Positions 14,930-15,058 of a DNA stretch of 15,058 bases are shown here, one piece after another. A program made the position numbers and the translations under genes. A model generated the notes under the pieces. The model did not search any database. It was not told where the DNA came from and saw nothing but the letters and a program-made list of their open reading frames with translations. The DNA comes from an uncultured Porphyromonas sp. (lineage in GTDB: Bacteria > Bacteroidota > Bacteroidia > Bacteroidales > Porphyromonadaceae). Location: contig CAMFNC010000219.1 in assembly GCA_945965245.1 (NCBI GenBank), forward strand, positions 1-15,058, written 5' to 3'. Positions within the stretch are counted from its first letter, which is position 1; the number at the start of each line of letters is the position of its first letter.

Positions 14930-14966
14930 AAGCAGCCCCATCGGATTTCGATGAGGCTGCTTTTTT
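14930..14966 (+). terminator. Intrinsic terminator of pckA
   Basis: AAGCAGCC (14930-14937) pairs with GGCTGCTT (14955-14962), and CATCG (14939-14943) with CGATG (14949-14953), around the 5-base loop GATTT. One C/A mismatch (14938, 14954) interrupts the 13-pair stem. Six T residues follow (14961-14966). It lies 21 bases after the pckA stop. Confidence 0.9.
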
Positions 14967-15011
14967 GCAATCCTAATTCTATAATATGGATGACAATTAT
15001 CCTGAAATCAT

Positions 15012-15019
15012 TATTTTTG
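15012..15019 (+). promoter_or_regulatory. Putative -7 promoter element for the tRNA gene at the right edge
   Basis: TATTTTTG matches TAnnTTTG exactly and ends 12 bases before the mature tRNA 5' end, leaving a short leader of about 5-8 bases for RNase P to remove. No clear -33 element is seen. Confidence 0.5.
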
Positions 15020-15031
15020 CAGTATAATTCT

Positions 15032-15058
15032 GCGGTAGTAGCTCAGTTGGTAGAGCAT
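15032..15058 (+). tRNA. 5' part of a tRNA gene, possibly tRNA-Gly (cut by window edge)
   Basis: The visible 27 bases fit a tRNA exactly: acceptor strand GCGGTAG (15032-15038), T8 and A9, D-stem GCTC (15041-15044), D-loop AGTTGGTA with the GG pair, D-stem GAGC (15053-15056) and A26. The anticodon lies beyond the window. The GCGG acceptor start is common in glycine tRNAs of Bacteroidota, but the identity cannot be read here. Confidence 0.85.

Noticed and set aside
1..15058. CRISPR array, toxin-antitoxin pair, defence system or other novel multi-gene system
   Set aside because: No regularly spaced repeats were seen and almost all coding space belongs to well-known housekeeping families. The only hint of mobile DNA is the fragment at the left edge.

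Overview
The window looks like chromosomal DNA from an anaerobic Bacteroidota, most likely order Bacteroidales. This rests on the style of the encoded proteins (618-residue YidC, 628-residue PurF-type enzyme, CarA with a CMGNQ nucleophile elbow) and on five exact matches to the Bacteroides -7 promoter element TAnnTTTG at sensible positions. Shine-Dalgarno sites are largely absent. I cannot name the genus.

Layout. The left edge (1-45, minus strand) holds the first 15 codons of what looks like a Bacteroides-type tyrosine integrase, so a mobile element or recombinase locus probably continues to the left. About 525 bases follow without a convincing gene; they hold short inverted and direct repeats and a promoter facing each way. 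Next come gcvT (571-1659, glycine cleavage T protein), a terminator, and a gene-poor stretch (1711-2238) with a possible decayed reading frame and the pyrG promoter and leader. The core is pyrG (2239-3857, broken by one missing base near 3540), yidC (3911-5767), a strong terminator, then a PurF-type amidotransferase (5892-7778), carA (7802-8881), carB (8891-12127) and an acyltransferase-3 family membrane protein (12114-13121) overlapping the end of carB. pckA (13301-14908) has its own promoter region with a palindrome and a clear terminator. The right edge cuts a tRNA gene (15032-15058 visible).

How the genes fit together. PyrG, the PurF-type protein and CarAB are all glutamine-amide-using enzymes of nucleotide synthesis: CarAB makes carbamoyl phosphate for pyrimidines and arginine, PyrG makes CTP, and PurF commits PRPP to purines. 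GcvT supplies one-carbon units that feed purines and thymidylate. YidC inserts membrane proteins and is a passenger by function. The acyltransferase is coupled to carB by position, not by obvious function. PckA links oxaloacetate and PEP.

This is mostly conserved housekeeping sequence. I found no convincing undescribed multi-gene system. The points worth a second look are the pyrG frameshift, the terminator only 11 nt upstream of purF, the recombinase edge with its repeats, and the palindrome at the pckA promoter.
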